Shown here piece by piece: positions 7,561-15,757 of a stretch of 31,551 nucleotides of DNA. Below the pieces are notes generated by a model that was not told the origin of the DNA, did not search any database, and worked only from the letters and a program-made list of their open reading frames with translations. The DNA is from an uncultured Prevotella sp. Its GTDB lineage: Bacteria; Bacteroidota; Bacteroidia; Bacteroidales; Bacteroidaceae. Positions within the stretch are counted from its first letter, which is position 1; every line of letters starts with the position of its first letter. The position numbers and the translations under genes were made by a program. The stretch spans positions 1 through 31,551 of the forward strand of contig URDM01000030.1 in the NCBI GenBank assembly GCA_900546575.1. Direction: 5' to 3'.

Positions 7561-7624
7561 GACGCCAGCCTTGAAGGGTTAGAGGATAATAAATAAAACA
7601 TATAAAAAGACTTTCAACAAGAAG

Positions 7625-8098
7625 ATGAAGACAAGTAGACTGTTTATAAAATCATTTATAATAGTTTTGGTTGCTATGCTTATGCCGAAGATGGCAAACG
7701 CAGCACAGAAGAAGGTGCCATTGTTTGTATATGGCTTTGCCACATCATTCAATGATTCTACAGTGTATTTCACCGAGATACAGCCTATGGAAGGCACATG
7801 GGTAGACAGCAAGACCGGTTTCCTCTACAGCCGCGACAACTACTCTTACCAGTTGCGTGAGGCGCTCAAGACTCTCGGACTGCCCAATCCTACATGCGTT
7901 ACAGTATATGGCAAGACACGCAAAGAGGTGGAGAAGAAGTATTTCGCTATGAAGAAGCGTTATACAGCCAACGGCCGTTATAACGTGAAGTATCTCACAG
8001 CCCACGACTTTTCATTCGAGCCGATAGAGCCGGACGACAGCGAGAAGGTTTCGGCTTACACAAAGAAGGCAAAGAAGGAAAAGAAGGCTAAAAAGTAA
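7625..8098 (+). CDS. secreted protein of unknown function, lysine-rich tail
   Basis: 157 aa. An N-terminal signal peptide (about residues 1-26; hydrophobic core FIIVLVAMLMP, then ANAAQ) indicates export. The mature part starts KKVPLFVYGFATSFNDS and has no enzymatic motif I recognise. The last ~15 residues are almost all Lys, Ala and Glu (AKKEKKAKK), a basic tail that could bind nucleic acid, membrane or polyanion. It is 12 bases upstream of the HprK-like kinase gene and is probably the first gene of that four-gene operon. No promoter of the standard type is seen in the 64 bases after rpoD, so readthrough from rpoD is possible. Function unknown. Confidence 0.8.
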   Translation: MKTSRLFIKSFIIVLVAMLMPKMANAAQKKVPLFVYGFATSFNDSTVYFTEIQPMEGTWVDSKTGFLYSRDNYSYQLREALKTLGLPNPTCVTVYGKTRKEVEKKYFAMKKRYTANGRYNVKYLTAHDFSFEPIEPDDSEKVSAYTKKAKKEKKAKK

Positions 8099-8110
8099 AG
8101 AGACAAGATA

Positions 8111-9013
8111 GTGAAACAATATTTTTTCAATATTGCAGAACATAAAATAAGTGTGTCATTTGTCGGTGAAACGGCAAATGACATATTTTTATTACCCTCA
8201 TACGAACCTTTCAAGATAAAGGAAACTGACGAGGATTGTATGCTCTCGTTGACGGTAGACGACAGTCTGAAACCGATAGACAAAGAGCTGAGAGAGCGAA
8301 TCGACATATTTGATACGGGCAACGGCAAGACCATTGTAGACAGTGTCAAGGGTGGTGGCTATCAGTTTATTGTGAAGGACATAAACGGAGACAGCTGCTG
8401 TTTGCTGCAGACCAATAGCGACTACTCCGAAGGCAAATGCGCATTGAACGGTACACCTATAATGCGCTCGTTCGGACTCAATACGGCAATAATGATGCTG
8501 TATGCCTTCCGTGGCGCAGCTCTCGACACACTTCTCATCCATGCATCGCTTGTGCGCAACAACGGCTACGGCTATGCCTTCACAGCCAAAAGCGGAACAG
8601 GAAAGAGCACACACACCAATCTCTGGATGCAGAACATTCCAGGATGCGACCTTATGAACGATGACAACCCAATCATCAGAGTAATCGGCGACAAACCATT
8701 CGTCTACGGCAGTCCGTGGAGTGGCAAGACACCATGCTATCGCAACATCAAGGCACCATTAGGAGCCATTGTCAAGATAGAACGGGCACAGCAAAACCGA
8801 ATGGAGAATGTGTCGTCTGCCATGGCGTTCGGCATAATAGTGCCTGCCTGCTCCTCAATGAAATGGGACAAAGGCGTATTCGGCAAGACCTGCGATCTTG
8901 TGATAAAACTCTTAGGACTGATGCCTCCGGTCTACAAGCTGCATTGCTTGCCCGATGCAGAGGCAGCCTTATTATGCTATGACACCATAGCCATTAAACC
9001 CGACCGACAATGA
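8111..9013 (+). CDS. HPr-kinase/PEPCK-like P-loop kinase (PqqD-associated type)
   Basis: 300 aa starting at a GTG 12 bases after the upstream stop. The C-terminal half is a P-loop kinase domain. The Walker A motif is AKSGTGKST (about 159-167), followed by LMNDDNPIIR as the metal-binding strand and SPWSGKTPCY, the pattern of HprK/PEPCK-like kinases. The N-terminal half (1-140) is a separate beta-rich region. These kinases commonly sit beside PqqD-like proteins, and some phosphorylate RiPP peptides (known for certain lasso-peptide clusters). The true substrate here is not known. The gene overlaps the next one by ATGA (9010-9013), so the two are translationally coupled. Confidence 0.82.
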   Translation: MKQYFFNIAEHKISVSFVGETANDIFLLPSYEPFKIKETDEDCMLSLTVDDSLKPIDKELRERIDIFDTGNGKTIVDSVKGGGYQFIVKDINGDSCCLLQTNSDYSEGKCALNGTPIMRSFGLNTAIMMLYAFRGAALDTLLIHASLVRNNGYGYAFTAKSGTGKSTHTNLWMQNIPGCDLMNDDNPIIRVIGDKPFVYGSPWSGKTPCYRNIKAPLGAIVKIERAQQNRMENVSSAMAFGIIVPACSSMKWDKGVFGKTCDLVIKLLGLMPPVYKLHCLPDAEAALLCYDTIAIKPDRQ

Positions 9014-9495
9014 CACCAACCAATAACAATCAGCAGCTGAAGCATAAGGAATTTGCCAATGATGTCATAATTCCCGAGATAGCACGGCTTCTTGACGAAG
9101 GCCATAGCGTGACATTGACGTTACGAGGCATTAGTATGCGCCCGTTTCTTGAGGATGGACGCGACAAGGCAATACTCACCAAGCCCAGCAAGCCCGTAAG
9201 GGTAGGCGATGTAGTGCTGGCTGAAGTGTTGCCCCGGCGCTATGCGCTGCACCGTATAGTAAAGATAGACGGCAACCTGATTACAATGCGTGGCGACGGC
9301 AACCTTGCCACCGAACAATTCGACGCAAGCAAAGTATTGGGCATTGCCCATTGCTTCTACCGTAAGGGACGTAAGCGTCCCGACTATACCACAGGCTGGA
9401 AATGGCGAATCTATTCGGCTGTATGGACAGCATTGCTGCCAGTGCGTAGGTATCTGCTGTTCGCTTATAGAATGACTCTGAAATTAAAACATTAA
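9010..9495 (+). CDS. S24/S26-type serine peptidase-like protein
   Basis: 161 aa. The motif GISMRPFL puts the nucleophile at Ser42. RRYALHRIV (His81, Lys85) occupies the second catalytic box, and RGDGN follows at about 94-98. This is the arrangement of signal-peptidase I / LexA-like folds. A Ser-His pair as in the SipW/ER type, or a Ser-Lys pair using Lys85, are both possible. There is no N-terminal membrane anchor. The C-terminal segment (about 127-155: WKWRIYSAVW then LLPVRRYLLFAYR) could lie on or in a membrane. It sits between a kinase and a PqqD-like protein, a recurring trio, so it may process a peptide or protein handled by them (inference). Confidence 0.82.
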   Translation: MTPTNNNQQLKHKEFANDVIIPEIARLLDEGHSVTLTLRGISMRPFLEDGRDKAILTKPSKPVRVGDVVLAEVLPRRYALHRIVKIDGNLITMRGDGNLATEQFDASKVLGIAHCFYRKGRKRPDYTTGWKWRIYSAVWTALLPVRRYLLFAYRMTLKLKH

Positions 9496-9510
9496 TAAGT
9501 AAAAAATAAT

Positions 9511-9777
9511 ATGAGAACAAAGACAGGCTTCGTACTGAAGGATGTGTGCGGCGAGAAAATCGTTGTAGCCGAAGGAAGAGAAAACATTGATTTCACAAAG
9601 ATAATCAGCATGAACGATAGTGCTGCCTATCTTTGGGAGAAGGTACAGGACATGGATTTCGACGTAGAAACGCTCAAGACGCTGCTCTGTGACGAATATG
9701 ATGTGGACGAAGCTACGGCTCTTGCCGACTCTAAGACAATAGCCAACCAGTGGCTTGAGGCTGGCATTATAAAGTAA
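9511..9777 (+). CDS. PqqD-like RiPP recognition element protein
   Basis: 88 aa, the length of stand-alone PqqD/RRE proteins. The order is three beta-strands (GFVLKDVCGEKIVVA), then SMNDSAAYLWEKV, which matches the conserved N-x-S/T-A-xx-[IL]W core, then a winged-helix part (ETLKTLLCDEYDVDEATA, QWLEAGIIK). RRE proteins bind leader peptides and present them to modifying enzymes. It is 15 bases after the S24/S26 peptidase gene and ends the operon. No precursor peptide, radical-SAM enzyme or cyclase lies within the window. The stop codon lies in the first unit of the repeat array at 9772. Confidence 0.88.
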   Translation: MRTKTGFVLKDVCGEKIVVAEGRENIDFTKIISMNDSAAYLWEKVQDMDFDVETLKTLLCDEYDVDEATALADSKTIANQWLEAGIIK

Positions 9778-9948
9778 TATTAATATACATTGCCAAGTAT
9801 CATTAATATACTTGGCGAAGTATCATTAATATACTTGGTAAAGTAATATATATTGCTTTGCGAATGAATACGTATTACTTTGCTGATGAATACGTATTCA
9901 TTTGCCATCGAATACGTATTCATTTGCCATCGAATACGTATTGCATGA
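9772..9948. repeat. 22-23 bp tandem repeat array with palindromic cores
   Basis: About eight consecutive units start at 9772, 9795, 9818, 9841, 9863, 9886, 9907 and 9929. The first four have ATTAATATA-like cores and the later ones carry the perfect palindrome GAATACGTATTC. Each ends in TTGCC/TTGGC-like spacers. The array starts inside the pqqD-like stop codon and ends at the terminator. Unit length and lack of unique spacers rule out CRISPR. Confidence 0.8.
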
Positions 9949-9949
9949 A

Positions 9950-9995
9950 AATCGGTCATTAGACAATGGAGTAAGTCCATTGCTAATGACCGATT
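9950..9995. terminator. bidirectional terminator between convergent genes
   Basis: The stem has 13 bp (9950-9962 with 9983-9995), a bulged A9963, then 7 more bp (9964-9970 with 9976-9982) and a 5-nt loop. It lies between the plus-strand PqqD operon and the minus-strand gene ending at 10015. On the minus strand it is followed by a TTTT run, so it works best in that direction. Confidence 0.75.
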
Positions 9996-10014
9996 GTTGT
10001 AATTGGATGGATCT

Positions 10015-11361
10015 TTACTTCATCAAATATTTTTTGCCACCCTTAATGACAATTCCTTTTTTGACGTTCTTGATGTCGGAGCCGGCATAAGTGCCGTCAA
10101 TATAGAATGATTTTTCTGAAGTAGATGGGGTAGTGGTGATTTTGGTGAGGGCAGTAGGACGGTTGTTTATCATAAGCCGTACGGCTTCTGCCTTCGTTCC
10201 TGCAGGAATTGTGAAGTATGCTCTCATTCCTTTCATTCGCTGTCCGTTATTCACTCTCATGAACTTTGCCTCGCTCGCTAAAATCAATACACGCTCCTGG
10301 TCGTTGCCACTGAATGTCTTTGGATTGTATATTCCTACGAAGCTGTAGCCGTTAGCGTCACCACTAACCGTAGGATCATCTTTCTTGATAGTAACGTTGT
10401 CGAATCGTAGGTCGGTTATGTCAGCTGAAGGCTTAACCAGATAAGCCTTTCCTGCTACTATCTTTGTCGCCTCCTTAAACTCCATTGTGTTGCCTGTGGT
10501 ATGGTCGTATTCCATCACACTCGCCTTAATGCTGTTTATTTTGCCGTCTGTGACGTCAATGTCGAATGGCACGCAGAATGTATTCCATTGGTTTGCCAAG
10601 AGCTTACGCGAGAGCTTTACTGTGGTCTGAAGTCCGTTATTGTCGGTAAGCAATCCTGAGTTGTCGTTTTCGTCATTGAGAGTAAGGGGAGTAGAGGGTA
10701 TTTTCTTGTAGAGTTGTACCATTCTGTCATCTGTAGTGGCCTTGTCTGTGTCATAACAATTGTAATATCCAACACTATTAGGGTCGCTTGAACCATAAGC
10801 GTAATAGAATGCCAGAATGCGTTTGGCTTTTTTATTGTCAGTAGACTTTAAATATTCTATTTTTGCATATTTTGTAATGGAAATCTCAACTGGTGCAGTT
10901 AATTTGAAATAATCGTCGTCTTTATCGCGTAATGCTATACATTTACTATCGTCTTTTGACTTATTATCATTGCAAAGATATTTTTTGTATGTTGTAGAAA
11001 ACAAAAGCCATTTTCCATTGGAAGCTTTCTGTAGCTGTATTCTGTCAACATTTGCCGGTGCTATGATTGTTTCTCCATTTATGTCTATTTTATAGCCGTC
11101 AATGTAGGTATTATTTTTATTATAATACCATTTAGTGCTAAGTGCTGAGTAAAGCTTATTAGTATTGTTCACAACAATCACAGTATCCCCTTCCTGTAGT
11201 TCTGTTGTGTTCTTCACCAGCTTGAATAGTTCTGTTTCCTGTGCGATACAAGTGTTGGCACATGCCATCATAATGATGCCTATGCATAATGCGAAAAAGC
11301 GATTAGGAATAAGCTTAATATCAATTGTGCGTAACGTCTTAATAGTTGTAATGCTTGACAT
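10015..11361 (-). CDS. orphan secreted protein of unknown function
   Basis: 448 aa with an N-terminal signal. After a 20-residue polar stretch comes the hydrophobic core FFALCIGIIMMACANTC, then IAQE. No later start keeps the signal, so the ATG at 11361 is used. The mature protein is rich in Asn, Lys, Thr and Asp and beta-strand-like. The region KLSRKLLANQWNTFCVPFDIDV (about 250-270), followed by GKAYLVKP, recurs in Prevotella surface proteins. The C-terminus ends GIVIKGGKKYLMK, resembling the short KGIYIVNGKK-type tails of secreted Prevotella proteins, possibly a secretion or anchoring signal. The 5' half is clearly more A/T-rich than neighbouring genes, which suggests different constraint or acquisition. 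Monocistronic, with its own promoter and terminator. Function unknown. Confidence 0.8.
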   Translation of the reverse strand: MSSITTIKTLRTIDIKLIPNRFFALCIGIIMMACANTCIAQETELFKLVKNTTELQEGDTVIVVNNTNKLYSALSTKWYYNKNNTYIDGYKIDINGETIIAPANVDRIQLQKASNGKWLLFSTTYKKYLCNDNKSKDDSKCIALRDKDDDYFKLTAPVEISITKYAKIEYLKSTDNKKAKRILAFYYAYGSSDPNSVGYYNCYDTDKATTDDRMVQLYKKIPSTPLTLNDENDNSGLLTDNNGLQTTVKLSRKLLANQWNTFCVPFDIDVTDGKINSIKASVMEYDHTTGNTMEFKEATKIVAGKAYLVKPSADITDLRFDNVTIKKDDPTVSGDANGYSFVGIYNPKTFSGNDQERVLILASEAKFMRVNNGQRMKGMRAYFTIPAGTKAEAVRLMINNRPTALTKITTTPSTSEKSFYIDGTYAGSDIKNVKKGIVIKGGKKYLMK

Positions 11362-11408
11362 TTATATTGGTTTGGGTTTAACTAATAGTTATTTGCGGTT
11401 ATTAGATA

Positions 11409-11439
11409 CAAAGGTATAAAAAAAAGGTCTGAAAGCAAA
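11409..11439 (-). promoter_or_regulatory. promoter of the orphan secreted-protein gene
   Basis: On the minus strand, TTTG (plus CAAA 11436-11439), a 19-base spacer and TACCTTTG (plus CAAAGGTA 11409-11416) match both boxes of the Bacteroidetes promoter. The predicted start is near 11402, about 40 bases before the ATG. The -33 box lies in the loop of the upstream gene's terminator. Confidence 0.8.
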
Positions 11440-11455
11440 AGCCTTCAGACCTTTT
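11417..11455 (-). terminator. terminator of the PpiD-like gene
   Basis: A 12-bp stem (11422-11433 with 11444-11455) has a 10-nt loop. On the minus strand it runs into a T tract (complement of the A run 11418-11425). It lies about 35 bases after the stop codon at 11489. Confidence 0.88.
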
Positions 11456-11488
11456 ATGATATATAAATATTTGTTTTGTTGTTTCTCT

Positions 11489-13630
11489 TTAGAAGAAGAG
11501 GTAGCGGTTGTCAACTACGTTAGCCTTGATATAAAGCTCGTTCATGAAGTTGCCTGCTGCCTGCATTTCCTTCTGGCGAAGCTTCTGCATCTCAGCGGCT
11601 GCATTGAACTTGCCAGGACGCTTTGTCTTACCAGTTACCTGGAATACATAAACACCTGCGTTACCCTTGACAGGAGCCTTAGAGAACTTGCCCTTAGCTG
11701 TAGCTGCAACAGCACCGCTCAATGCAGGCTCGCTTGCGCCAGTAGCCGAAACGAATACAGGAGCAGCGAATGTCACCTGATTGACTGCTGTGATATTGGC
11801 ACCCTTGCCCTTGGCTGCTGCAATGCTGTTAACACCATTGAGCTTGGCAATAAGCATTTCTGCCTTCTTGTCCTTCATAACCTCAGACTTAACAATCTCC
11901 TTAACCTGAGCGTCGTCCAATGAACGATAGCCTACCTCATTGATGTTGTCAAGAACAACGATGAGCAGGTGGTCGTTGTCACCACACTCGTAGAGAGGAG
12001 ATACTTCACCCTTCTTGGCATCGAACAACCAACGCATTGCCTCGCGTGTGCTGCGTATGCCAGCCAGATTGTGCTCGGCTGTAGTAACGTCTTTGCGCTC
12101 CAGAACAGAATAGCCCGACTTGGCTGCGTTCTTCACGAGATCCTCGGCGGTGAGGTTGGCGCTAACGAATGAGCTGAACTTGTTGTAAGCAGCAGAGTAA
12201 GTGTCCTTAGAGAATGTGATGTTCTTCTTGACAACTGCTGCTGTGTACTTTGTAGTCATGGCCTTGCGGTCAGAAACCTGAACGATGAGGTTGCCCTGTG
12301 AGAGAGGCATATTCTTGATTTCGCCTACAGACATGGTGTTGAGAGCCATGATGTAGTCCTTGGTGTTCTTGTCGAGCGAAGGAGCGCTCTGATACTGACG
12401 CGTAGTCATCCATGTCTTCTCACCAGTCTGACCATACTTCTTGGCGAGAACCTCGAAGTCGGCACCAGCCTTAAGAGCTGTGTAGATAGAGTCGGCACGC
12501 TTTGTGGCTTCGTCAGCTGTAGCGCCTACTACCTGAATCTGACGGAACTGGATTGAGTCAGGCATCTGCTGCTTTGCAACGAGCTTGATAAGGTTGAGTG
12601 TATTGTCAGCCTTGTTCTCAAGAACCTTGCTTGTAGAGCCTACTGCCATAGAGTCGAGGTGCTGTGCGATGTCGTAAGGGAAAGCCTCCTTAGTCACAGG
12701 TACACCTGTATAGTTAACCAATGATGTGCTCTTGCGTACTACGTCTGAGGGATCGGCTGCAGCAGCAAGATCCTTGCTGTATGTAGCAAACTCCTTCTGA
12801 AGAGCTGCAACGTCAGCAGCAGAAGCCTTAACCTGAACATCGATGTACTTGATGTCGCGGCTCTCTACATACTGCTTGAAGCGTGGCTTCATCTCGTTGT
12901 ACTTAGCCTTGAGATCGGCATCAGAAATCTGTACCTTGTTGTCGTCGATGCTTGTGTAGGCAAGTGATGCAAGCTGTATCTGGCTCTCCTCGTTCTGCTC
13001 GTTGAATGCCATCTTGGCCTCTACCTTGTTTGCGAGCAAGCAATGAGCGAAGAGTCCCTGGAACTTCTGTGCGAGGAGCTGCTGACGCAGAGTCTTCTCG
13101 ATGAATGTCCAGTACTTGTAGACGCTCTCATACTGCTTTGCCATCTGTGGATTAGTCTGGCTCTGAGCCTTATACTCTGCAAGGAACTTCTTGAGAGCGT
13201 TAGCGTCAAAGCGTCCTGTCTGCTGATTGTAGAAAGGAGTCTGAGCAAGCATGGGGTTGGTGCCTTCGTTGAGTACGTTCTGCAATTCGCTGTCTGTTAC
13301 GGTAAGTCCTACACGCTTTGCCTCGTTCTCAACGAGCTTGGTCTGAACGTATGTGTTCCATACCATGTCCTTAACCTGATTGAGCTGGTCCTCGTTAAGG
13401 TTGTCCTGACCCTGCTGCATCTTGATGACCTCGGTGTATTCGTCAACCATCTTCTGAAAATCAGTAACATTGATTTTCTCTCCTAAAACTTCTCCTACTT
13501 GCTGTCGGTGTTCATTGCTTGACGACTCGCAAGAGCGGAATGCCTCTTCGGCAATAAATGCAAAAAGGCCCAAACTGATAATGCATATCAGCAGGACTCC
13601 CTTGCTTCTGATTTTTCCTAATGCTGCCAT
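11489..13630 (-). CDS. PpiD/SurA-like periplasmic peptidyl-prolyl isomerase
   Basis: 713 aa. A single N-terminal membrane segment (about 11-28, GVLLICIISLGLFAF) anchors a large periplasmic part. Residues ~45-210 form the SurA/PpiD-type helical chaperone domain (KINVTDFQKMVDEYTEVI, VTDSELQNVL). Residues ~360-455 are a parvulin (PpiC) domain: SIQFRQIQVVGATADEATKRADSI, then FEVLAKKYGQTG and GEIKNMPLSQGNLIVQV. A second parvulin-like stretch may lie near 555-600. The role is folding of exported and outer-membrane proteins. It follows the CorC/LptC/OMP genes on the same strand after a 146-base gap, an envelope-biogenesis setting. Whether the isomerase site is active cannot be judged from this reading. 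Confidence 0.9.
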   Translation of the reverse strand: MAALGKIRSKGVLLICIISLGLFAFIAEEAFRSCESSSNEHRQQVGEVLGEKINVTDFQKMVDEYTEVIKMQQGQDNLNEDQLNQVKDMVWNTYVQTKLVENEAKRVGLTVTDSELQNVLNEGTNPMLAQTPFYNQQTGRFDANALKKFLAEYKAQSQTNPQMAKQYESVYKYWTFIEKTLRQQLLAQKFQGLFAHCLLANKVEAKMAFNEQNEESQIQLASLAYTSIDDNKVQISDADLKAKYNEMKPRFKQYVESRDIKYIDVQVKASAADVAALQKEFATYSKDLAAAADPSDVVRKSTSLVNYTGVPVTKEAFPYDIAQHLDSMAVGSTSKVLENKADNTLNLIKLVAKQQMPDSIQFRQIQVVGATADEATKRADSIYTALKAGADFEVLAKKYGQTGEKTWMTTRQYQSAPSLDKNTKDYIMALNTMSVGEIKNMPLSQGNLIVQVSDRKAMTTKYTAAVVKKNITFSKDTYSAAYNKFSSFVSANLTAEDLVKNAAKSGYSVLERKDVTTAEHNLAGIRSTREAMRWLFDAKKGEVSPLYECGDNDHLLIVVLDNINEVGYRSLDDAQVKEIVKSEVMKDKKAEMLIAKLNGVNSIAAAKGKGANITAVNQVTFAAPVFVSATGASEPALSGAVAATAKGKFSKAPVKGNAGVYVFQVTGKTKRPGKFNAAAEMQKLRQKEMQAAGNFMNELYIKANVVDNRYLFF

Positions 13631-13735
13631 TTTTAATTGTTTATTATTTATTTTTTTTATTTCCGTTTTAATGATAGACCGGTTTTTATGTGCCTATGAC
13701 AAGCCTCGTAAGGGCCATGTGTTTCAAAAGGCGTA

Positions 13736-13743
13736 CAAAAATA
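13736..13743 (-). promoter_or_regulatory. possible -7 element for the PpiD-like gene
   Basis: TATTTTTG on the minus strand fits TAnnTTTG and lies about 105 bases upstream of the ATG, in the gap after the CNNM/CorC gene. No -33 box is at a proper distance (a TTTG is 12 bases away). Cotranscription with the upstream genes is equally possible. Confidence 0.35.
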
Positions 13744-13776
13744 CTAATTTATTGGCAAACTATGGCACGTTTGCGG

Positions 13777-15057
13777 CTAAAAATTGGTTTTATCGTGTAC
13801 TTTTAGCCTTACTAATTCTATTTTTGTCATTGTGCTCTTGATGATGCGGAATTCGAATGGGCCGATATTGATTACTTCGTTGAGCTTTGGGAAACTCTGG
13901 TATTCGTGCAATATATATCCGCCTACAGTCATGTATTCGTCGCTTTCGGGCAGTCCGATGCCGAAGAGGTCGTTCACCTTGTCTATCTCAAGTCGTGCAG
14001 ACATGATGTATTCATGGTCGCCAATCTGCTTGGCAATATACTTGTCGTTGTCGTGCTCGTCCTCGATGTCGCCGAATATCTCCTCTACTATGTCCTCAAG
14101 CGACACAATGCCACTTGTGCCTCCGAATTCGTCGACAACCACGCCCAGACTCTTCTTCTGCTGTAAGAATATATGCATAAGCTTCTGAGCAGCCATTGTT
14201 TCAGGCACGAAGGGCATGTTGCAAACGCATTCGCGCCATCTGTCGCGGTTGTGGAACATCTCCGAACTGTGTATGTAGCCTACTATATGGTCGATATCGT
14301 CCTCGTAGACAATTATTTTGGAGTTGCCGCTTTCTATGAATTTCTGCATCAGTTTCTCGGTAGAGCAGTCGTTCACGTCTACAGCATTTATCTCTGTACG
14401 TGGCACCATGCAGTCGCGTACTTTGCAGTCGGAGAAGTCGAGTGCATTCTGGAATATCTTGACTTCGTCGTTTATTTCGTCTTCGTTCTGTGCATTCTCT
14501 ATGCTTGATTGTACAAGGTAGTCGAGGTCGACCTTAGAGAAGCCTTCGTCGTCGCTCTCGGTCTCCATATGAATGCCTACTAAGCGCAGAAGTATCTTGG
14601 ATAGGAATGTCGCAAACTTGCTTATAGGCCACAAAAGTACGTAGAAGCAGTAAGCTGGCAGGGCAAATACCGCCAACAGTCGGTTGGCATTGTTCTTGAA
14701 GAGTATTTTCGGCAAGAATTCGCCGGTGAACAATATTACAAGAGTAGACAGAATTGTGTCAGCTGTCACTCTTGCTCCGTCGTCAAGTCCCTTGAACAGA
14801 GTGTTGTCAAACAGGCTTGCAAACAGGATGCCATACACAACGAGCACAATATTGTTGCCCACGAGCATTGTGCTGACAAACCCGTTGGGATGGCTGTAGA
14901 ATTTTGATATTAGTTTTTTGGTGAGATGGTTGCCTTGGCGATCCATTTCGGCAAGCATACGATTGCTTGACACGAAAGCTATCTCCATGCCCGAGAAAAA
15001 CGCTGACAACACCATTGTCACCGCTATACTTATTAATAAAGGAATGTCTGTTTCCAC
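13777..15057 (-). CDS. CNNM/CorC-family membrane protein (hemolysin C type)
   Basis: 426 aa. The N-terminal CNNM (DUF21) domain has about four membrane segments (about 5-175: LLISIAVTMVLSAFFSGMEIAF, LVGNNIVLVVYGILF). The sequence SGMEIAF is the family's conserved signature around the magnesium/sodium site. A pair of CBS domains follows at about 205-325 (VRDCMVPRTEINAV and the EFGGTSGIVSLEDIVEEIFGDI end motif). The C-terminal CorC_HlyC domain is at about 335-420. Members of this family export Mg2+ with Na+ exchange, or take part in ion homeostasis. 18 bases separate it from lptC upstream, so the two form one operon. Confidence 0.92.
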   Translation of the reverse strand: METDIPLLISIAVTMVLSAFFSGMEIAFVSSNRMLAEMDRQGNHLTKKLISKFYSHPNGFVSTMLVGNNIVLVVYGILFASLFDNTLFKGLDDGARVTADTILSTLVILFTGEFLPKILFKNNANRLLAVFALPAYCFYVLLWPISKFATFLSKILLRLVGIHMETESDDEGFSKVDLDYLVQSSIENAQNEDEINDEVKIFQNALDFSDCKVRDCMVPRTEINAVDVNDCSTEKLMQKFIESGNSKIIVYEDDIDHIVGYIHSSEMFHNRDRWRECVCNMPFVPETMAAQKLMHIFLQQKKSLGVVVDEFGGTSGIVSLEDIVEEIFGDIEDEHDNDKYIAKQIGDHEYIMSARLEIDKVNDLFGIGLPESDEYMTVGGYILHEYQSFPKLNEVINIGPFEFRIIKSTMTKIELVRLKVHDKTNF

Positions 15058-15075
15058 TGTGTTTTTATATAATTT

Positions 15076-15723
15076 TTATTTGGCAGGCTGCATGCGGCGT
15101 ATAGGCTTAGCCTGCGGTCGGATGTTAGCCTTGACCGTATCGGGTGCAGTTGTTATAGTGTCGCCACTGCCTGCAATGTCTGTCTTTTCGAACGAACCAC
15201 GGCTATTTGACACAAAATACTTGGTCATGCGTTCGTCGCTTTTGAAGTAAGCGCCTTCGAGGGTTCGTTCGGGTGTTACGAGTTTAGAGTATACGTTGGA
15301 GTACAACTCGTGTTTGGTCTCGTCCCAGAATAGTTGTTGACTTGTAAATCTTACACCGTCTTTGGTGAGTACGCTTACACGGCTGCGTAGTTCCCACAGA
15401 CGTTTCTGGTCGTAATAGTAAGCTGTGTCGCACTGGATGTACGACTGAACATGAAACTTCTCGTCGAATTGCTCAAAGAAAAGTCCCTTCTCGAATATCC
15501 AGCGCGACGGGTTGCGTACGGTGTTCACTTCCCACCGTTCGGTCACAATGCGGTATTTTATTACGCCAGAGTCGGATATGAGTGTGTTGACACCATAGCT
15601 AATCATCATCGACACGGAGTCACGGTCGCGTACAGCTGCTGCTGTATGCTCTTTCTGCTCCTGACATGCTCCTAAAAAGGCTGATATGACAAGTGCCAAT
15701 ATTATGATTTTGCTGTATTTCAT
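15076..15723 (-). CDS. lptC: LPS export protein LptC (lipoprotein form)
   Basis: 215 aa from the ATG at 15723. An upstream ATG at 15780 would overlap the preceding gene and push the signal inward. MKYSKIIILALVISAFLGAC gives a lipobox L-G-A-C, so it is a lipoprotein. The mature part has the beta-jellyroll pattern of Bacteroidetes LptC (SDSGVIKYRIVTERWEV, SWIFEKG-like turns, FTSQQLFWDETKHELYSN, VTPERTLEGAYFKSDERM). LptC bridges the LptBFG transporter to LptA in lipopolysaccharide export. It lies between the outer-membrane barrel gene (34 bases upstream) and the CNNM gene. A Pro/Lys/Arg-rich tail follows the jellyroll. Confidence 0.85.
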   Translation of the reverse strand: MKYSKIIILALVISAFLGACQEQKEHTAAAVRDRDSVSMMISYGVNTLISDSGVIKYRIVTERWEVNTVRNPSRWIFEKGLFFEQFDEKFHVQSYIQCDTAYYYDQKRLWELRSRVSVLTKDGVRFTSQQLFWDETKHELYSNVYSKLVTPERTLEGAYFKSDERMTKYFVSNSRGSFEKTDIAGSGDTITTAPDTVKANIRPQAKPIRRMQPAK

Positions 15724-15757
15724 CCGAGTTTCTATCGCAATATTACTTTTTGTTCTA

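Noticed and set aside
9772..9948. CRISPR array
   Set aside because: Units are contiguous and related along their whole length. There are no unique spacers and no cas genes in the window.
9780..9980. 66-codon minus-strand ORF
   Set aside because: It is formed by the tandem repeats and the terminator and lacks any coding signal.
10015..10100. canonical type IX secretion C-terminal domain on the orphan secreted protein
   Set aside because: The tail is only loosely similar to known secretion tails and the conserved residues of the classical domain could not be placed, so it is given only as a possibility.
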